Shown in pieces: positions 52,718 through 61,757 of a DNA stretch of 64,000 bases. A program made the position numbers and the translations under genes. The notes under the pieces are model-generated. The model ran no database searches, was not told the origin of the DNA, and worked only from the letters and a program-made list of their open reading frames with translations. The DNA is from Ruegeria conchae (GTDB lineage Bacteria; Pseudomonadota; Alphaproteobacteria; Rhodobacterales; Rhodobacteraceae): NCBI RefSeq assembly GCF_000192475.1, contig NZ_AEYW01000006.1:186001-250000 (forward strand), read 5' to 3'. The first letter of the stretch is position 1, and every line of letters begins with the position of its first letter.

Positions 52718-53689
52718 TTAATGACAGGGCTCGGGTTTTGGTTTCGCCGCGGCTGCCGCGAAATGTGCAGCCAGTTGATCAAAGACCGGCTCGCGCACCT
52801 CGGGTGCCTCCATCAGAACTTCGTGTTCGCCGTCGGGGATCTCGACCAGAGTACCACTGGGCCAGTCGGCCATCCGGGCTCGGATCGCTTTGCGATCCAC
52901 AATCTGTTCGTGACTACCCAAGAAGGTCAGGGCAGGGATGTCGGGCGCGGTCTGTTCCATCAGCCAGGTGCATTCATCCAGCGCCTCGCGCAGCCAGATG
53001 GTGGACGGGGCACCCAAAGCCAGCTCGGGATGCGCGGCCAACTGGTCCTGCATCATTCGGTACATCGCTGGATCGCGCGTCAGCACGTTTCCTTCGAAAG
53101 GTTGCGACACCACATAGCTTTCAAGCGAAGTTGTGGGCGGCTTTTTCTCTCCCAATCCCAGACGCGGCCCCCAATAGGCGGTCAACTGGCTGAGAGGCTT
53201 CATGATCGGTGTAAAGAAAATACCCCACATCGGCCCTGTGAAGGCACAAGCAGCGAAGTCATCTCCTTCCAGAACCGCGCGCAACCCAATGGCACCACCC
53301 ATCGAGTGACCGATCACAAACCAGGGTTTGGGCAATTCCAGTTGCGTGGCGAGTGCCAAGGTGGATCGAACGTCATGCTGATAATCAGTGAATTGTTCGA
53401 CATGACCGATTCTCGGATCATCCAGCAAACGATCCGCCAGACCTTGTCCGCGCCAGTCAACAGAAAGGCAGGCAAATCTCCGGCTCACGAATTCTTTGGC
53501 GGTATCACCGTATTTTTCGATATATTCCGTACGACCGGGGAACAGCATCACCGTGCCGCGCGCATCACCTTCGGGCAGCCAATGTGCCACGCGGATGCGT
53601 ATGCCGTCTTCGGTAGTCAGCCAATGGGCCACTCCACCAGCAGGGCCGCCGGCCACGTCTTCGAATAAGGGGGCCGGCGAAAACTCCAT
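52718..53689 (-). CDS. Alpha/beta hydrolase, lysophospholipase-like
   Basis: A 323-residue serine hydrolase: oxyanion region VMLFPGRTEYIEKYGDTAKEF, nucleophile elbow VIGHSMGGAIGLRA (Ser about residue 129), acid in the LGSHEQIVDRKAI segment and base histidine in IPDGEHEVLMEAP. This matches the monoglyceride lipase/lysophospholipase L2 type. No signal peptide, so probably cytoplasmic. It overlaps the SCP2 gene by four bases, suggesting a lipid-related pair. Confidence 0.88.
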   Translation of the reverse strand: MEFSPAPLFEDVAGGPAGGVAHWLTTEDGIRIRVAHWLPEGDARGTVMLFPGRTEYIEKYGDTAKEFVSRRFACLSVDWRGQGLADRLLDDPRIGHVEQFTDYQHDVRSTLALATQLELPKPWFVIGHSMGGAIGLRAVLEGDDFAACAFTGPMWGIFFTPIMKPLSQLTAYWGPRLGLGEKKPPTTSLESYVVSQPFEGNVLTRDPAMYRMMQDQLAAHPELALGAPSTIWLREALDECTWLMEQTAPDIPALTFLGSHEQIVDRKAIRARMADWPSGTLVEIPDGEHEVLMEAPEVREPVFDQLAAHFAAAAAKPKPEPCH

Positions 53690-53979
53690 CAGGCCAGCAC
53701 CGAGGCGAGTTTCATGGCGATTCCCATGTCTCCGTCAACGCTCAGCTTGCCGGACATGAATGCACCGGTTGGGTTCAGGTCGCCGCTGAGGATTTGTTCA
53801 AAGGTATCCGCATCGGCGCTGAGGGTCACATCAGCCTCATCATCGCTGACGCGCGCACCGCTTGCATCCAGGATGATAGATCCCAGATCGGCGATGGCGA
53901 ACTTTGCTGATGCGTCGAAATCGCCGCCCGACAGTTTCTCATTCAATGCCGCCGCGGCTTTTTCCAGAATATCGCTCAT
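53689..53979 (-). CDS. SCP2 sterol-carrier-like lipid-binding protein
   Basis: A 96-residue protein of the SCP2 fold. The C-terminal FMSGKLSVDGDMGIAMKLASVL is the signature helix, and ADVTLSADADTFEQILSGDLNPTGAF the central strand and loop. The ATG at 53979 follows a GAGGAAGA box; upstream codons in frame are not coding. Such single-domain proteins bind fatty-acyl chains or sterol-like lipids. It is coupled to the downstream hydrolase. Confidence 0.88.
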   Translation of the reverse strand: MSDILEKAAAALNEKLSGGDFDASAKFAIADLGSIILDASGARVSDDEADVTLSADADTFEQILSGDLNPTGAFMSGKLSVDGDMGIAMKLASVLA

Positions 53980-54048
53980 GGTCTTCCTCATATTGTTCAT
54001 GCGCCGTGAATGGACATCCCCGGTCGCAACGCTACACTGGCCATTGTT

Positions 54049-54618
54049 ATGGGTATTGCAATCACCAATCTCAAACGTACCGTCGCGGCACTTGCCGTCA
54101 TAGTCACGTTTTCCACCACTTGCACTGCGCAAGAGGCGGATTCGCGCGACGAGGCGGCGTTGTTAGAGCAACTGGCGCAATCGACGCCCGAGCAGGCCAT
54201 CGGTTTGGATCGGCAATTGCAGGCGCTGTGGTCACAATCCGGTTCGGCCTCGGCTGATTTGCTGCTTGAGCGCGGGCGAGAGGCGTTGGATGATGGCGAT
54301 GTCGAGGCTGCTCTGGACCATCTGACAGCGCTCACTGATCACGCACCTGAATTCGCCGAAGGCTGGCACGTGCGTGCATCGGCTTTTTTCGGCATGGAGC
54401 GGTTTGGTATGGCAGCTGCTGATCTTGAACACGCTTTGACCCTTAACCCAAACAATTATGAGGCTATCTATGGCCTTGGGCTGATCTTCGAGATTGTAGG
54501 TGAGCCCGAGCAGGCGTTCGAAGCCTATTCGCGCGCATTGGCTATACATCCCCATCATGAAGAAGTAACCAATGCCGTGAATCGGCTGAAGCCTCAGGTT
54601 GAAGGCAAGGCGCTGTAA
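54049..54618 (+). CDS. Exported TPR protein
   Basis: About 189 residues. The ATG at 54049 gives a clean signal peptide (MGIAITNLKRTVAALAVIV then CTAQ); an ATG at 54010 adds 13 residues and is the alternative. No strong ribosome-binding site favours either. The C-terminus holds three to four TPR units (LLLERGREALDDGDVEAALDH, APEFAEGWHVRASAFFGMER, NNYEAIYGLGLIFEIVGEPEQ). Probably a periplasmic scaffold. It is the usual neighbour of the helicase gene in this group. Confidence 0.75.
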   Translation: MGIAITNLKRTVAALAVIVTFSTTCTAQEADSRDEAALLEQLAQSTPEQAIGLDRQLQALWSQSGSASADLLLERGREALDDGDVEAALDHLTALTDHAPEFAEGWHVRASAFFGMERFGMAAADLEHALTLNPNNYEAIYGLGLIFEIVGEPEQAFEAYSRALAIHPHHEEVTNAVNRLKPQVEGKAL

Positions 54619-54641
54619 GTCTCAGGGCGCAGGGGGCAAAG

Positions 54642-57449
54642 GTGAGCGGGTCATCCCGAATCGTGGCCGTACTTGGCCCAACGAACACAGGTAAAACCCA
54701 TTACGCGATCGAACGTATGCTGGGGTACCGGACAGGTTTGATCGGCCTGCCACTGCGGCTGCTTGCGCGCGAGGTTTATGACAAGATCGTAGCCATTCGC
54801 GGTCATTCGGTCGTGGCGCTGGTGACGGGCGAGGAACGTATCGTGCCGCCGCGGGCGCAATATTGGGTCTGCACGGTCGAGGCGATGCCCGAAGGAATGG
54901 GCGCCGATTTCGTTGCTATCGACGAAATCCAGCTCTGTGCCGACCCTGAACGCGGCCATGTTTTTACCGACCGTCTACTGCGCTCGCGTGGAACGAATGA
55001 GACGTTGTTCCTCGGCTCTGACACTATGCGGGGTGCGATTGCCGCGCTTGTTCCCGAGGCGCAGTTTGTCCGGCGCGAGCGGATGTCTCAACTGGTCTAT
55101 TCTGGAAGCAAAAAGATCAGCCGAATGCCCTCGCGCAGCGCGATTGTCGGGTTCTCGGTCGACAATGTCTACGCCATCGCGGAATTGCTGCGTCGTCAGA
55201 AGGGCGGGGCGGCGGTGGTCATGGGGGCGCTCAGCCCTCGAACGCGGAATGCGCAGGTTGACCTCTACCAGAACGGCGAGGTTGATTATCTGGTGGCTAC
55301 CGATGCCATCGGCATGGGTTTGAACCTGGACGTAAACCATGTGGCGTTCTCATCCCTGACCAAGTTCGATGGCCGCCGAATGCGGCCTTTGGCGCCCAAT
55401 GAACTGGCCCAGATCGCAGGACGGGCCGGGCGTGGCATGTCGGATGGCACTTTTGGCGTTACTGGTGAGGCTCCGCCGCTGGATGAGGGCGTGGCCCAAG
55501 CCATTATGGACAGCCGGTTCACACCGATGAAGAAGCTGAACTGGCGGAATGCCGCCTTGCGGTTTGGCACGATCGAGGCATTGATCGACTCGCTTGAGAT
55601 CAGCCCCGACAATGAGCACCTGATCAAGGCGCGGCCCGCCGACGACCTGAACGTTCTGAAATCTTTGTCCCAAGTCACCGAAGTTGTCGCCCGTGCCAGC
55701 GATGGACCATCGGTACGCTTGCTGTGGGATGTATGCCGAATCCCTGATTTTCGCGGAATAAGCCACGCCGAACATGCCAGCCTGCTCGAGGTGATCTATG
55801 GCCACCTGCATGAGCGCGGATCTATCCCTGACGATTTCATGGCGCGGCAAATCCGCCGGATCGACCGTACGGATGGGGATATTGATGCGCTGTCCAAAAG
55901 GTTGGCATATATTCGCACTTGGACATATGTTGCGCAACGAAACGGATGGGTGCGTGACGAATCCCATTGGCGTGATGAGACGCGCACTGTAGAAGACAGG
56001 CTGTCGGACGCTCTGCATGACCGTCTGACCCAACGATTTGTGGACCGGCGTACATCTGTTTTGCTGCGCCGGCTCAAGCAGAAGGAGGCCCTTTTGGCCG
56101 AAGTAAATGACAAGGGTGAAGTGACCGTCGAAGGCGAATTCGTCGGCCGTCTGGAAGGGTTCCGGTTTTCGCCGGACAAAAGCGCGCAAGGAACCGAGGC
56201 GAAAGCTTTGAAATCGGCCTCTTTGCAAGCACTCGCGCCGCAATTCCATCTGCGTGCCGATCGCTTCTACAACGCGCCCGATACCGAAATAGATTTCACC
56301 GATCAGGGCGGACTGATGTGGGGCGAATATGCTGTCGGCAAGCTGGTTGCCGGGGCCGAGCCTCTCAAGCCAATTGTCGAGGTTTTTGTCGATGAGGCCG
56401 CAGGCCCGGACGTCGAACAGAAAGTGCAGCGCCGGCTGCAGCATTTCATCGACCGCAAAGTGGCGGCGCTGTTTGAGCCGCTGCTGAATCTGTCGCGCGA
56501 CGAAGAGCTGACCGGTCTTGCCAAAGGCTTTGCATTCCGCATGGTTGAGGCGCTTGGCGTGCTGCCCCGTGCGCAGGTCGCGCAAGAGGTCAAGGATCTG
56601 GATCAGGACGCGCGCGGCGCGCTGCGCAAGCACGGCATCCGTTTTGGTCAGTTCACCATCTTCATGCCACTGCTGTTGAAACCTGCGCCGACGCGTCTGC
56701 GTCTGGTGCTTTGGGCGCTGTCGAGCGGTCTGCAGGAGTTCCCCGAAGCGCCGCCTCCGGGGTTGGTCACCGTGCCCGTCGCAAAGGATGCGCCGCAGGG
56801 CTATGACACCATGTGCGGTTATCGTGATGCCGGCGAACGCTCGATCCGGATCGACATGCTAGAACGTTTGGCCGACATGTTGCGGTCCGAGGACAGCCGG
56901 GGTGGTTTCGAAGCCAAGCCTGATATGCTGTCGATCACTGGTATGACGTTGGATCAGTTTGCCGACCTGATGCAGGGGCTGGGCTACAAGGCTGAACGTG
57001 GCGAACGTGAGAAAGTGAAGCCAGTACCGGTCGAAACCGCACCCGAAACTACGACAGACGCGCCCGAGCAACCTGTCGCTGAAGATAACTCTGCGCCAGA
57101 TGCGCCGACCGAAGACGTCGCGACATCCGCCGAGGCGTCAGCCGAGGCCACCGACAGCACCGAGACGGCAGACGAGGCACCTGCTGCGGACGAACCCGAG
57201 GTCGAGGTGTTCTATACCTTCACCTGGGGTCGCCAGCGCCAGCAAAACCGTGGCCCACGTCGCGAGCAGGGGCAGGGCAAAGGCAAGCCGCGTGGTAAGC
57301 CGCAAGATGGTCGCAAGCCGCATGGTAAGAAAGGTGGCAAACCTCAGGGTGCCAAGTCCTTCTCGTCTCGGCCGCCCAAGAAGGAAAAGGCCATCGATCC
57401 CGACAACCCGTTCGCAGCAGCGCTGATGGGTCTGAAGGACGGTAACTGA
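54642..57449 (+). CDS. Suv3-like DExH-box RNA helicase with basic C-terminal tail
   Basis: A 935-residue superfamily 2 helicase. Walker A GPTNTGKTH (residues 12-20), DExH-type box DEIQ (about residue 93), motif III-like LGSDTMRG, and motif VI around ELAQIAGRAGRGMSDG, as in mitochondrial Suv3. The middle is helical. The last 170 residues are an acidic, alanine/threonine-rich linker and then a strongly basic glycine/lysine tail (GKGKPRGKPQDGRKPHGKK), likely RNA-binding. It starts with GTG, with AGGGGG upstream. In mitochondria Suv3 unwinds RNA for degradation; here a role with RNases is inferred. Confidence 0.88.
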   Translation: MSGSSRIVAVLGPTNTGKTHYAIERMLGYRTGLIGLPLRLLAREVYDKIVAIRGHSVVALVTGEERIVPPRAQYWVCTVEAMPEGMGADFVAIDEIQLCADPERGHVFTDRLLRSRGTNETLFLGSDTMRGAIAALVPEAQFVRRERMSQLVYSGSKKISRMPSRSAIVGFSVDNVYAIAELLRRQKGGAAVVMGALSPRTRNAQVDLYQNGEVDYLVATDAIGMGLNLDVNHVAFSSLTKFDGRRMRPLAPNELAQIAGRAGRGMSDGTFGVTGEAPPLDEGVAQAIMDSRFTPMKKLNWRNAALRFGTIEALIDSLEISPDNEHLIKARPADDLNVLKSLSQVTEVVARASDGPSVRLLWDVCRIPDFRGISHAEHASLLEVIYGHLHERGSIPDDFMARQIRRIDRTDGDIDALSKRLAYIRTWTYVAQRNGWVRDESHWRDETRTVEDRLSDALHDRLTQRFVDRRTSVLLRRLKQKEALLAEVNDKGEVTVEGEFVGRLEGFRFSPDKSAQGTEAKALKSASLQALAPQFHLRADRFYNAPDTEIDFTDQGGLMWGEYAVGKLVAGAEPLKPIVEVFVDEAAGPDVEQKVQRRLQHFIDRKVAALFEPLLNLSRDEELTGLAKGFAFRMVEALGVLPRAQVAQEVKDLDQDARGALRKHGIRFGQFTIFMPLLLKPAPTRLRLVLWALSSGLQEFPEAPPPGLVTVPVAKDAPQGYDTMCGYRDAGERSIRIDMLERLADMLRSEDSRGGFEAKPDMLSITGMTLDQFADLMQGLGYKAERGEREKVKPVPVETAPETTTDAPEQPVAEDNSAPDAPTEDVATSAEASAEATDSTETADEAPAADEPEVEVFYTFTWGRQRQQNRGPRREQGQGKGKPRGKPQDGRKPHGKKGGKPQGAKSFSSRPPKKEKAIDPDNPFAAALMGLKDGN

Positions 57450-57455
57450 TCCGCG

Positions 57456-57821
57456 ATGGCCGAGGCCAAGCTGCGGATCGACAAATGGTTGTGGCAGGCG
57501 CGGTTCTTCAAGACCCGTAGCCTGGCCGCTAAACAGGTCAGCGGCGGCCATGTCAGGCTAAACGGAAACCGGGTGCTGAAACCGGCGCAAGCTGTGGCAC
57601 CCGGAGACGTCCTGACCTTTCCCCAGGGGCGGATCGTCCGCGTTGTGCGTATCGAAGCGCTCGGAGAGCGCCGTGGCCCGGCCCCCGAGGCGCAAGGTTT
57701 GTACTTTGATATGACTGAAAAGCAGGATGTACCGCCCAAGAATCCCGGATTTGAAGGAAAAGGTCGTCCAACCAAGAAGGAAAGGCGCGCGCTTGATCTT
57801 TCTCGCACCCCAAAGGGGTGA
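57456..57821 (+). CDS. hslR: S4-domain RNA-binding protein (Hsp15-like)
   Basis: A 121-residue protein: S4 domain LRIDKWLWQARFFKTRSLAAKQVSGGHVRLNGNRVLKPAQ, then a basic tail. In E. coli Hsp15 binds stalled 50S subunits with nascent chain. It is six bases after the helicase stop and likely cotranscribed with it. Confidence 0.88.
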   Translation: MAEAKLRIDKWLWQARFFKTRSLAAKQVSGGHVRLNGNRVLKPAQAVAPGDVLTFPQGRIVRVVRIEALGERRGPAPEAQGLYFDMTEKQDVPPKNPGFEGKGRPTKKERRALDLSRTPKG

Positions 57822-57886
57822 TCTGACCTTGAAGAGGCGGTCAGACTGGATTAGCTAGTCGCCAAAGCGCAAACGGGAATTCCAAA

Positions 57887-58225
57887 ATGACCTACGTTGT
57901 CACCGAAAACTGCATTGGCTGCAAATACACCGATTGTGTCGAGGTATGTCCGGTGGATTGTTTCTACGAAGGTGAGAATACACTGGTCATTCACCCCGAT
58001 GAATGCATCGACTGTGGTGTGTGTGAACCCGAATGCCCCGCCGACGCAATTCGCCCCGATACCGAGCCGGGTATGGAGCAGTGGGTCGAGTTCAACCGGA
58101 AATACTCGGAAATGTGGCCGGTGATTGTGACTAAGAAAGACCCCTTGCCCGAGGCCGAGGAACGCGACGGCGAAGAAGGCAAGATGGAGAAATATTTCTC
58201 GGAAGCACCCGGCGAAGGTGGTTAA
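57887..58225 (+). CDS. fdxA: 7Fe-type ferredoxin (FdxA/FdII)
   Basis: A 112-residue ferredoxin. Cysteines: [19 protein letters not shown] for the first cluster region and [17 protein letters not shown] for the [4Fe-4S] set. The C-terminal half ([21 protein letters not shown]) matches Azotobacter-type FdI, which carries one [3Fe-4S] and one [4Fe-4S]. The promoter is not obvious. It precedes carD. Confidence 0.92.
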   Translation: MTYVVTENCIGCKYTDCVEVCPVDCFYEGENTLVIHPDECIDCGVCEPECPADAIRPDTEPGMEQWVEFNRKYSEMWPVIVTKKDPLPEAEERDGEEGKMEKYFSEAPGEGG

Positions 58226-58319
58226 CCGATTCGGTGGCCCCTAACCGTACGTTAGACAACAATCTGCGCCATAATACATTGAGGTAAAAAGGGAATCTCC
58301 CATTTGCCTTAGGTCGGTC

Positions 58320-58348
58320 TTTTGAGTGTCGCAATTTTGTGATATACT
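58320..58348 (+). promoter_or_regulatory. Candidate housekeeping promoter upstream of carD
   Basis: A good -10 box TATACT (58343-58348) is preceded 17 bp away by TTTTGA (58320-58325), a partial -35 match. It would give a leader of about 155 bases that includes a small GC hairpin (GGCC-rich) around 58437-58456. Confidence 0.4.
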
Positions 58349-58509
58349 TGGGGTCGAATGATGACTGTGATTGGGATGTGCTCCGTAAGTATGCTCGCTT
58401 TGGAGTTCTGATTTTATGACAAATAAGCCGCCTGGCGGGGCCGTTTAGGGCCTCGGCTGTGGTCTTTTTGTCGTCTCATATCCCGATCTGTAATGAAGGA
58501 TGAATGTGA

Positions 58510-59019
58510 ATGTCGAAATCGAAAAAGCTTGAGTTCCGCCCGAACGATTATGTCGTCTACCCGGCTCATGGCGTGGGACAGATCGTATCGATCGAAGAGC
58601 AGGAAGTTGCAGGCTTCTCGCTTGAACTGTTCGTAATCTCCTTTGAAAAAGACAAGATGACGCTGCGCGTGCCGACCAACAAGGTCACCGAATCCGGCCT
58701 GCGCTCACTCAGCTCTCCTGATGTGATCAGTCAGGCCATGAAAACGCTAAAAGGCAAAGCCAAGGTCAAGCGCGCCATGTGGTCGCGTCGGGCGCAGGAG
58801 TATGAGCAAAAGATCAACTCGGGTGATCTGATCTCGATCGCTGAAGTGGTCCGCGACCTGCACCGCACCGACGACCAGCGCGAGCAGAGCTATTCCGAAC
58901 GTCAGCTATATGAGGCGGCGCTTGAGCGTCTGACCCGCGAAGTTGCTGCAGTGTCTGGTGCAGATGAAATCTCGGCCGCCAAGCAGGTGGATGAGGTGCT
59001 GACCTCACGCGCTGCCTGA
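58510..59019 (+). CDS. carD: CarD/CdnL-type RNA-polymerase-binding regulator
   Basis: A 169-residue protein with an N-terminal RNA-polymerase-interacting Tudor-like domain (FRPNDYVVYPAHGVGQIVSIEEQEV, then LELFVISFEKDKMTLRVPTNKV) and a helical C-terminal DNA-binding domain (MWSRRAQEYEQKINSGDLISIAEVVRDLHR, SYSERQLYEAALERLTREVAAV). It stabilises open complexes at rRNA and other promoters in related bacteria. A 284-base leader precedes it. It is monocistronic, closed by a strong terminator. Confidence 0.94.
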   Translation: MSKSKKLEFRPNDYVVYPAHGVGQIVSIEEQEVAGFSLELFVISFEKDKMTLRVPTNKVTESGLRSLSSPDVISQAMKTLKGKAKVKRAMWSRRAQEYEQKINSGDLISIAEVVRDLHRTDDQREQSYSERQLYEAALERLTREVAAVSGADEISAAKQVDEVLTSRAA

Positions 59020-59039
59020 TCAAATGCACCACCCATTTC

Positions 59040-59072
59040 AAAGCCGCTCCGGTATCGGGGGCGGCTTTTTTT
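59040..59072 (+). terminator. Intrinsic terminator after carD
   Basis: AAAGCCGC (59040-59047) pairs with GCGGCTTT (59061-59068), followed by more Ts to 59072, 20 bases after the stop. Confidence 0.85.
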
Positions 59073-59144
59073 ATGAACCGTCGCTTGGTGCTGTAGTCGT
59101 TTCAGGGTATTTTTCTCTGAATATTAGGCGGATACGGGGTCAAG

Positions 59145-59906
59145 ATGAAGCAGGCTGTGAAGTTTCTATACATCAGCCACGACCCGATTTCGGTCTGGTT
59201 TCGGTATGGTCTGATCCTGTTCGACATCGCGACGATCGTGTTCTTTGTTGCGACCGCGCATATTCCGCACGGTCCGGGTATTACCGCAACCAGTATTGGG
59301 GTCGGTGTGCTCATTCTCATGGATTTTTCTGCCCGGCTTTGGATATCGAAAGATCGTTGGAAGCTACTGCGTCAGATTTACACGTTGGCGGACATTGTTG
59401 TTATCGTTTCGCTTTTCCTTGATCCGTTTCTGACCGGCAACTTGGCGTTTCTGCGTATTTTGCGCGCCTTGCGTTTGATTCATTCATACCATTTGCTCAG
59501 GGATTTGCGGCGTGACAGCAGCTTTTTCCGAACGCATGAAGACGCGGTGATCGCTGCAATCAATTTGCTGGTCTTTGTCTTTGCGACTTCGACCGCTGTA
59601 TTGGTCTTTTTTGTGCCGGAAGACACCCAGACGCCCTATATCGACGCGCTGTATTTCACGATGGCCACACTGACGACAACTGGGTTTGGTGACATCACGT
59701 TGTCGACGCCGGGTGGTAAGCTGTTTTCGGTTTTCATCATGGTTGTTGGTGTGGCCCTGTTCGTGCGTCTGGCGCAGGCGATCTTCATGCCGCAGAAAGT
59801 GCGTTACAAATGCCCCAGCTGTGGTCTGTTTCGCCACGACCCGGACGCTGTGCATTGCAAGCACTGCGGCGCGACGCTGCGGATTGCGACGGGGGGTGCC
59901 AGTTAG
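59145..59906 (+). CDS. Voltage-gated-type potassium channel with C-terminal zinc ribbon
   Basis: A 253-residue six-helix cation channel. S4-like helix FLRILRALRLIHSYHLLRDLRR has arginines at every third position. The pore helix and filter are ALYFTMATLTTTGFGDITL (filter near residue 178, TTTGFGD, one-letter variation of TVGYGD). The C-terminal 35 residues hold a zinc ribbon, CPSCGLFRHD then HCKHCGATLRI, an uncommon tail for such a channel. Its stop overlaps the convergent cobS 3' end by four bases. Selectivity for K+ is inferred from the filter. Confidence 0.88.
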   Translation: MKQAVKFLYISHDPISVWFRYGLILFDIATIVFFVATAHIPHGPGITATSIGVGVLILMDFSARLWISKDRWKLLRQIYTLADIVVIVSLFLDPFLTGNLAFLRILRALRLIHSYHLLRDLRRDSSFFRTHEDAVIAAINLLVFVFATSTAVLVFFVPEDTQTPYIDALYFTMATLTTTGFGDITLSTPGGKLFSVFIMVVGVALFVRLAQAIFMPQKVRYKCPSCGLFRHDPDAVHCKHCGATLRIATGGAS

Positions 59907-60667
59907 ATCAAAGCGATCAGCGTCAGCAGGAATGTGATCTCGGTTATCTGCTGCGTTGCCCCCAGAATGTCGCCGGTTTGACCTCCGATCTTTGCCTTGG
60001 CGAACTTCGCAACAATCAGGCTGGCGATCATCGCAAAAAGCATTGGGATCAACGCCAGAGCCCCCAATAAGCCCAATGCCAACACTGCGGCCACTACCAA
60101 CCCGGCTAATACCGCAGATATCGGCGGTGCGCCGACCGAATGGCTTAGCCCTGAGTGCCGGGCATTTTTTAGAAAAGTCATCAAGGCGGGCATAAGAGAT
60201 CGGGAATACACACATGCAGCCAGCACACCTGTCATCACCTCGGCACCAACAAGAGCTGCAATGGCTGTGATACGTAGAATCTGAAATAGCAGCAGTGCCA
60301 GCACACCATAGGTGCCGATATGGCTGTCCTTCATTATCTCGAGCCGCCGCTCGGGCGTGAACCCTCCCCAAAGGCCATCGAACGTATCAGCCAACCCGTC
60401 TTCATGCATTGCACCTGTGGTTGCGATCAGCGCGGCAACGATCAGGCCTGCGACTGCGAAAACGGGCAACTGCGCCCAGATTGCGATCCAACCGATACCA
60501 CACGCCAGGGCACCAACGATCAGCCCTGCAAGCGGAAATGCCCAGACGGCGCGCGACTGGCGAGTAAACGCCTCTTTCGGCAAGCGTGGCAGGGGCAAGC
60601 GTGTCAGCAAGACCAGCGCAAGCGGAATATCCCACATGGAAAATGGGGCAGTGTCGTTTTTGGTCAC
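59903..60667 (-). CDS. cobS: Adenosylcobinamide-GDP ribazoletransferase (cobalamin synthase)
   Basis: Joins adenosylcobinamide-GDP and alpha-ribazole in the last steps of B12 synthesis. A 254-residue integral membrane protein: [34 protein letters not shown] at the start, then [21 protein letters not shown], the metal/substrate motif ([11 protein letters not shown]). Initiates at GTG with an AAAGG box upstream. It is divergent from cobT, whose product supplies alpha-ribazole phosphate. Confidence 0.94.
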   Translation of the reverse strand: MTKNDTAPFSMWDIPLALVLLTRLPLPRLPKEAFTRQSRAVWAFPLAGLIVGALACGIGWIAIWAQLPVFAVAGLIVAALIATTGAMHEDGLADTFDGLWGGFTPERRLEIMKDSHIGTYGVLALLLFQILRITAIAALVGAEVMTGVLAACVYSRSLMPALMTFLKNARHSGLSHSVGAPPISAVLAGLVVAAVLALGLLGALALIPMLFAMIASLIVAKFAKAKIGGQTGDILGATQQITEITFLLTLIALI

Positions 60668-60746
60668 TCCCAGGCCTTTCAGGGTCTTGTTGCTTTGTCA
60701 GGTTTGGTTAAACACACAGGACCACTCTGACGCAACGAGGCTTTCA

Positions 60747-61757
60747 ATGCTGCCTGAACTCGACGATCTGAACAGTTTCCGCGACGCGCTGACCGGTGCG
60801 GCCGGTCCGGATACTTCTGCCGTGCAGGGCGCGCAAGAGCGCAACGGCCAACTAACCAAACCACCCGGAGCCTTGGGGCGGCTTGAGGATTTGGCGATAT
60901 GGTATGCGGGTTGGCGTGGTGATGCGCGGCCACAGATCAGTGCGCCTCAGGTCATTGTGTTTGCTGGCAACCACGGCGTGACCGCGCAGGGTGTTTCAGC
61001 ATTTCCGCCTGAGGTCACTGTTCAGATGGTCATGAATTTCGAACACGGCGGTGCTGCGATTAATCAACTGGCCAAGGCTGCGGGTGCCAAGATGGATGTG
61101 CATGCGTTGGATCTGGACTGTCCGACCGCAGATTTCACCCAAGCCGCCGCGATGAGCGAAGATGAATTGCTGCGCGCGCTGCGCACAGGCTGGGAAGCCG
61201 TCGATCCGCAGGCTGATCTGCTGGTTGTGGGAGAGATGGGTATCGGCAACACCACCCCTGCAGCCGCCATCGCCTGTGCGCTGTTTGGAGGAGATGCATC
61301 TGACTGGACCGGGCGCGGCACAGGCGTAGATGATGCAGGGTTGGCGAACAAAACACGCGTTGTTGCCGAAGGCGTTGCCCTGCACGGTCAAGGCGACGGT
61401 CTGCGTATCCTTCAATGCCTAGGCGGGCGCGAGATTGCGGCCATGGCAGGGGCGATTGCCGCTGCACGTGTATTGCGCATTCCAGTCATTCTGGACGGAT
61501 TCATCTGTACGGCAGCAGCGGCCTGTTTGGCGCAACTTTCGGACACTGCGCTGGATCACACTGTTGCGGGCCATCAAAGTGCCGAAGGTGCACATTCCGC
61601 AATGCTGAACAAGCTAGGTAAGGAACCGTTGCTAAGCCTTGGCTTGCGCTTGGGCGAAGGTTCGGGCGGGGCGCTGGCGATCAACATTCTTAAAAGCGCC
61701 GTGGCCTGTCATTCCGGCATGGCAACGTTTGCCGAGGCCGGAGTTACAGACGGTTAA
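60747..61757 (+). CDS. cobT: Nicotinate-nucleotide:dimethylbenzimidazole phosphoribosyltransferase
   Basis: Makes alpha-ribazole-5'-phosphate for the lower ligand of B12. A 336-residue protein: [40 protein letters not shown] (substrate loop), [14 protein letters not shown] and [34 protein letters not shown], with the catalytic glutamate near the end. The start at 60747 has ACGAGG; the frame open from 60312 is antisense to cobS. Its last 14 bases overlap the end of the antiporter frame as read. Confidence 0.95.
   Translation: MLPELDDLNSFRDALTGAAGPDTSAVQGAQERNGQLTKPPGALGRLEDLAIWYAGWRGDARPQISAPQVIVFAGNHGVTAQGVSAFPPEVTVQMVMNFEHGGAAINQLAKAAGAKMDVHALDLDCPTADFTQAAAMSEDELLRALRTGWEAVDPQADLLVVGEMGIGNTTPAAAIACALFGGDASDWTGRGTGVDDAGLANKTRVVAEGVALHGQGDGLRILQCLGGREIAAMAGAIAAARVLRIPVILDGFICTAAAACLAQLSDTALDHTVAGHQSAEGAHSAMLNKLGKEPLLSLGLRLGEGSGGALAINILKSAVACHSGMATFAEAGVTDG

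Noticed and set aside
51424..53193. A 589-codon plus-strand frame opposite pepF and the hydrolase
   Set aside because: It runs across two genuine minus-strand genes and their gap. Its length comes from codon bias of high-GC DNA.
60667..60747. A cobalamin riboswitch between cobS and cobT
   Set aside because: The gap is only 79 bases, too short for the aptamer, and no B12-box-like sequence is seen.
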